DNA of 64,000 nucleotides from Lichenostomus cassidix (Eukaryota > Chordata > Aves > Passeriformes > Meliphagidae): positions 14,598,056 to 14,662,055 of the forward strand of contig CM039189.1 of the NCBI GenBank assembly GCA_008360975.2, read 5' to 3'. Under the pieces are notes generated by a model. The model was not told where the DNA came from. It searched no databases and saw nothing but the letters and a program-made list of their open reading frames with translations. Made by a program: the position numbers and the translations under genes. This document shows, piece by piece, positions 63,500 through 64,000 of this stretch. Position 1 is the first letter of the stretch. The number at the start of each line of letters is the position of its first letter.

Positions 63500-64000
63500 A
63501 TTCCGCCCCTCTGGCCACTCTGACCAAATCTCTGTAAGCTTTTCTGACCTACTCCTGGCTTTCCTGATAGCTCTACATGTAATCCTTTTCTGATCCCCCC
63601 TCAGCTCTCCTGATACCATGACTTCTGCTCTATCCCTCATGCAGCTCTAATACTTGCTCTAACAGTTCTTTCTTTGCTTCACTTTTACTTCCTTCTCCAT
63701 ATACTTAGGATCCAAATCCTAAGCACTTCCAGTGCTTCTGATTTCCTGCTCCTCTGACCTTGTGTCAGCCAGGACAAAATTGGTCTGATCCTGTCTGATC
63801 ACACATTTTTCTCTGAACAGTATTGTGTATAGCTGCAATCCTCTCTTCTCCTTGATATTTTGATCTTTTCTACCTCCATTTGTCCTGTTTTGATCCACTT
63901 TCAGCTTCCTCTGAGCCTCTACATTCCTCTCTGAGCCTTCTTTTGCTACACTGGATCCCTTCTCCACTCTTCCTGTGTGGCTCCAATTACCCTTCAACAT
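63500..64000 (+). repeat. pyrimidine-rich, strand-asymmetric block at window end
   Basis: About 500 bases enriched in C and T, built from irregular words such as TCTGATCC, CTCTGACC, CCTCTGAGCC and CTTTTCTGA. The loosely repeated CTGA/TCTG words suggest a degenerate minisatellite. The 93-codon minus-strand frame (63719-64000) is Glu/Lys/Arg/Gly-rich because of the purine bias and runs to the window edge; I do not call it a gene, although a coding segment continuing beyond the edge cannot be excluded. Confidence 0.55.

Overview
The window looks like vertebrate, most probably avian, intergenic or intronic DNA. It is AT-rich, has no operon-like packing, and has no recognisable L1, Alu, B1 or MIR copy. 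Interspersed-repeat density is very low. It carries T/G-rich simple repeats of the (GTTT)n and (GGTTT)n kind, a (GT)n microsatellite, and two decayed copies of an ancient sauropsid-type repeat with a '...TTTCATCC...CAAAGCACTTT...' core. The bird assignment is a judgement from sequence style; a turtle or crocodilian would normally show more transposon sequence.

I find no protein-coding gene I can support. The longest open frames (173 aa at 7115-7636 +, 152 aa at 2432-2890 -, 145 aa at 57864-58301 -, 142 aa at 51019-51447 +, 136 aa at 56337-56747 +) resemble no family I know, lack clear splice architecture and are about as long as chance frames in 64 kb. I saw no tRNA, rRNA, CRISPR array, operon, phage or bacterial insertion sequence. 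An exon shorter than about 150 bp could be missed by eye.

Layout: 1-8.4 kb is anonymous, with a T/G repeat (1842-1887) and a purine tract (5129-5194). At 8.44-9.11 kb there is a compositionally distinct, homeodomain-site-rich block that looks like a conserved developmental enhancer. From 9.1 to 27 kb the DNA is anonymous, with a CCCTAG/CCCAGG hexamer repeat, a long pyrimidine-rich block (14.75-15.3 kb), a duplicated octamer element (16.07-16.14 kb), a 35-36 bp tandem duplication (16.87-16.94 kb) and two CTCF-like motifs in convergent orientation (17,673 and 23,257). At 27.0-27.7 kb is a second enhancer-like block with a perfect inverted TGATTACAGCA pair. An ancient repeat copy lies at 28.73-28.94 kb and the (GT)21 microsatellite at 32.91 kb. 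A 21-bp tandem duplication lies at 37.76 kb, and a third enhancer-like block at 44.15-44.70 kb. Overlapping, mutually exclusive hairpins followed by AATAAA and poly(A) occupy 46.15-46.36 kb. The second ancient repeat copy is at 49.64 kb. Further enhancer-like blocks are at 50.87-51.84, 53.48-53.80 and 59.38-59.66 kb. A palindromic G-box with a CRE-like site lies at 57.62-57.69 kb, and a pyrimidine-rich block closes the window (63.5-64.0 kb).

The most coherent reading is part of a gene desert or very large intron carrying cis-regulatory elements for a developmental gene outside the window. No undescribed multi-gene system is visible. The best leads are non-coding: the duplicated octamer element, the inverted GATTA pair, the overlapping hairpins and the convergent CTCF-like motifs.
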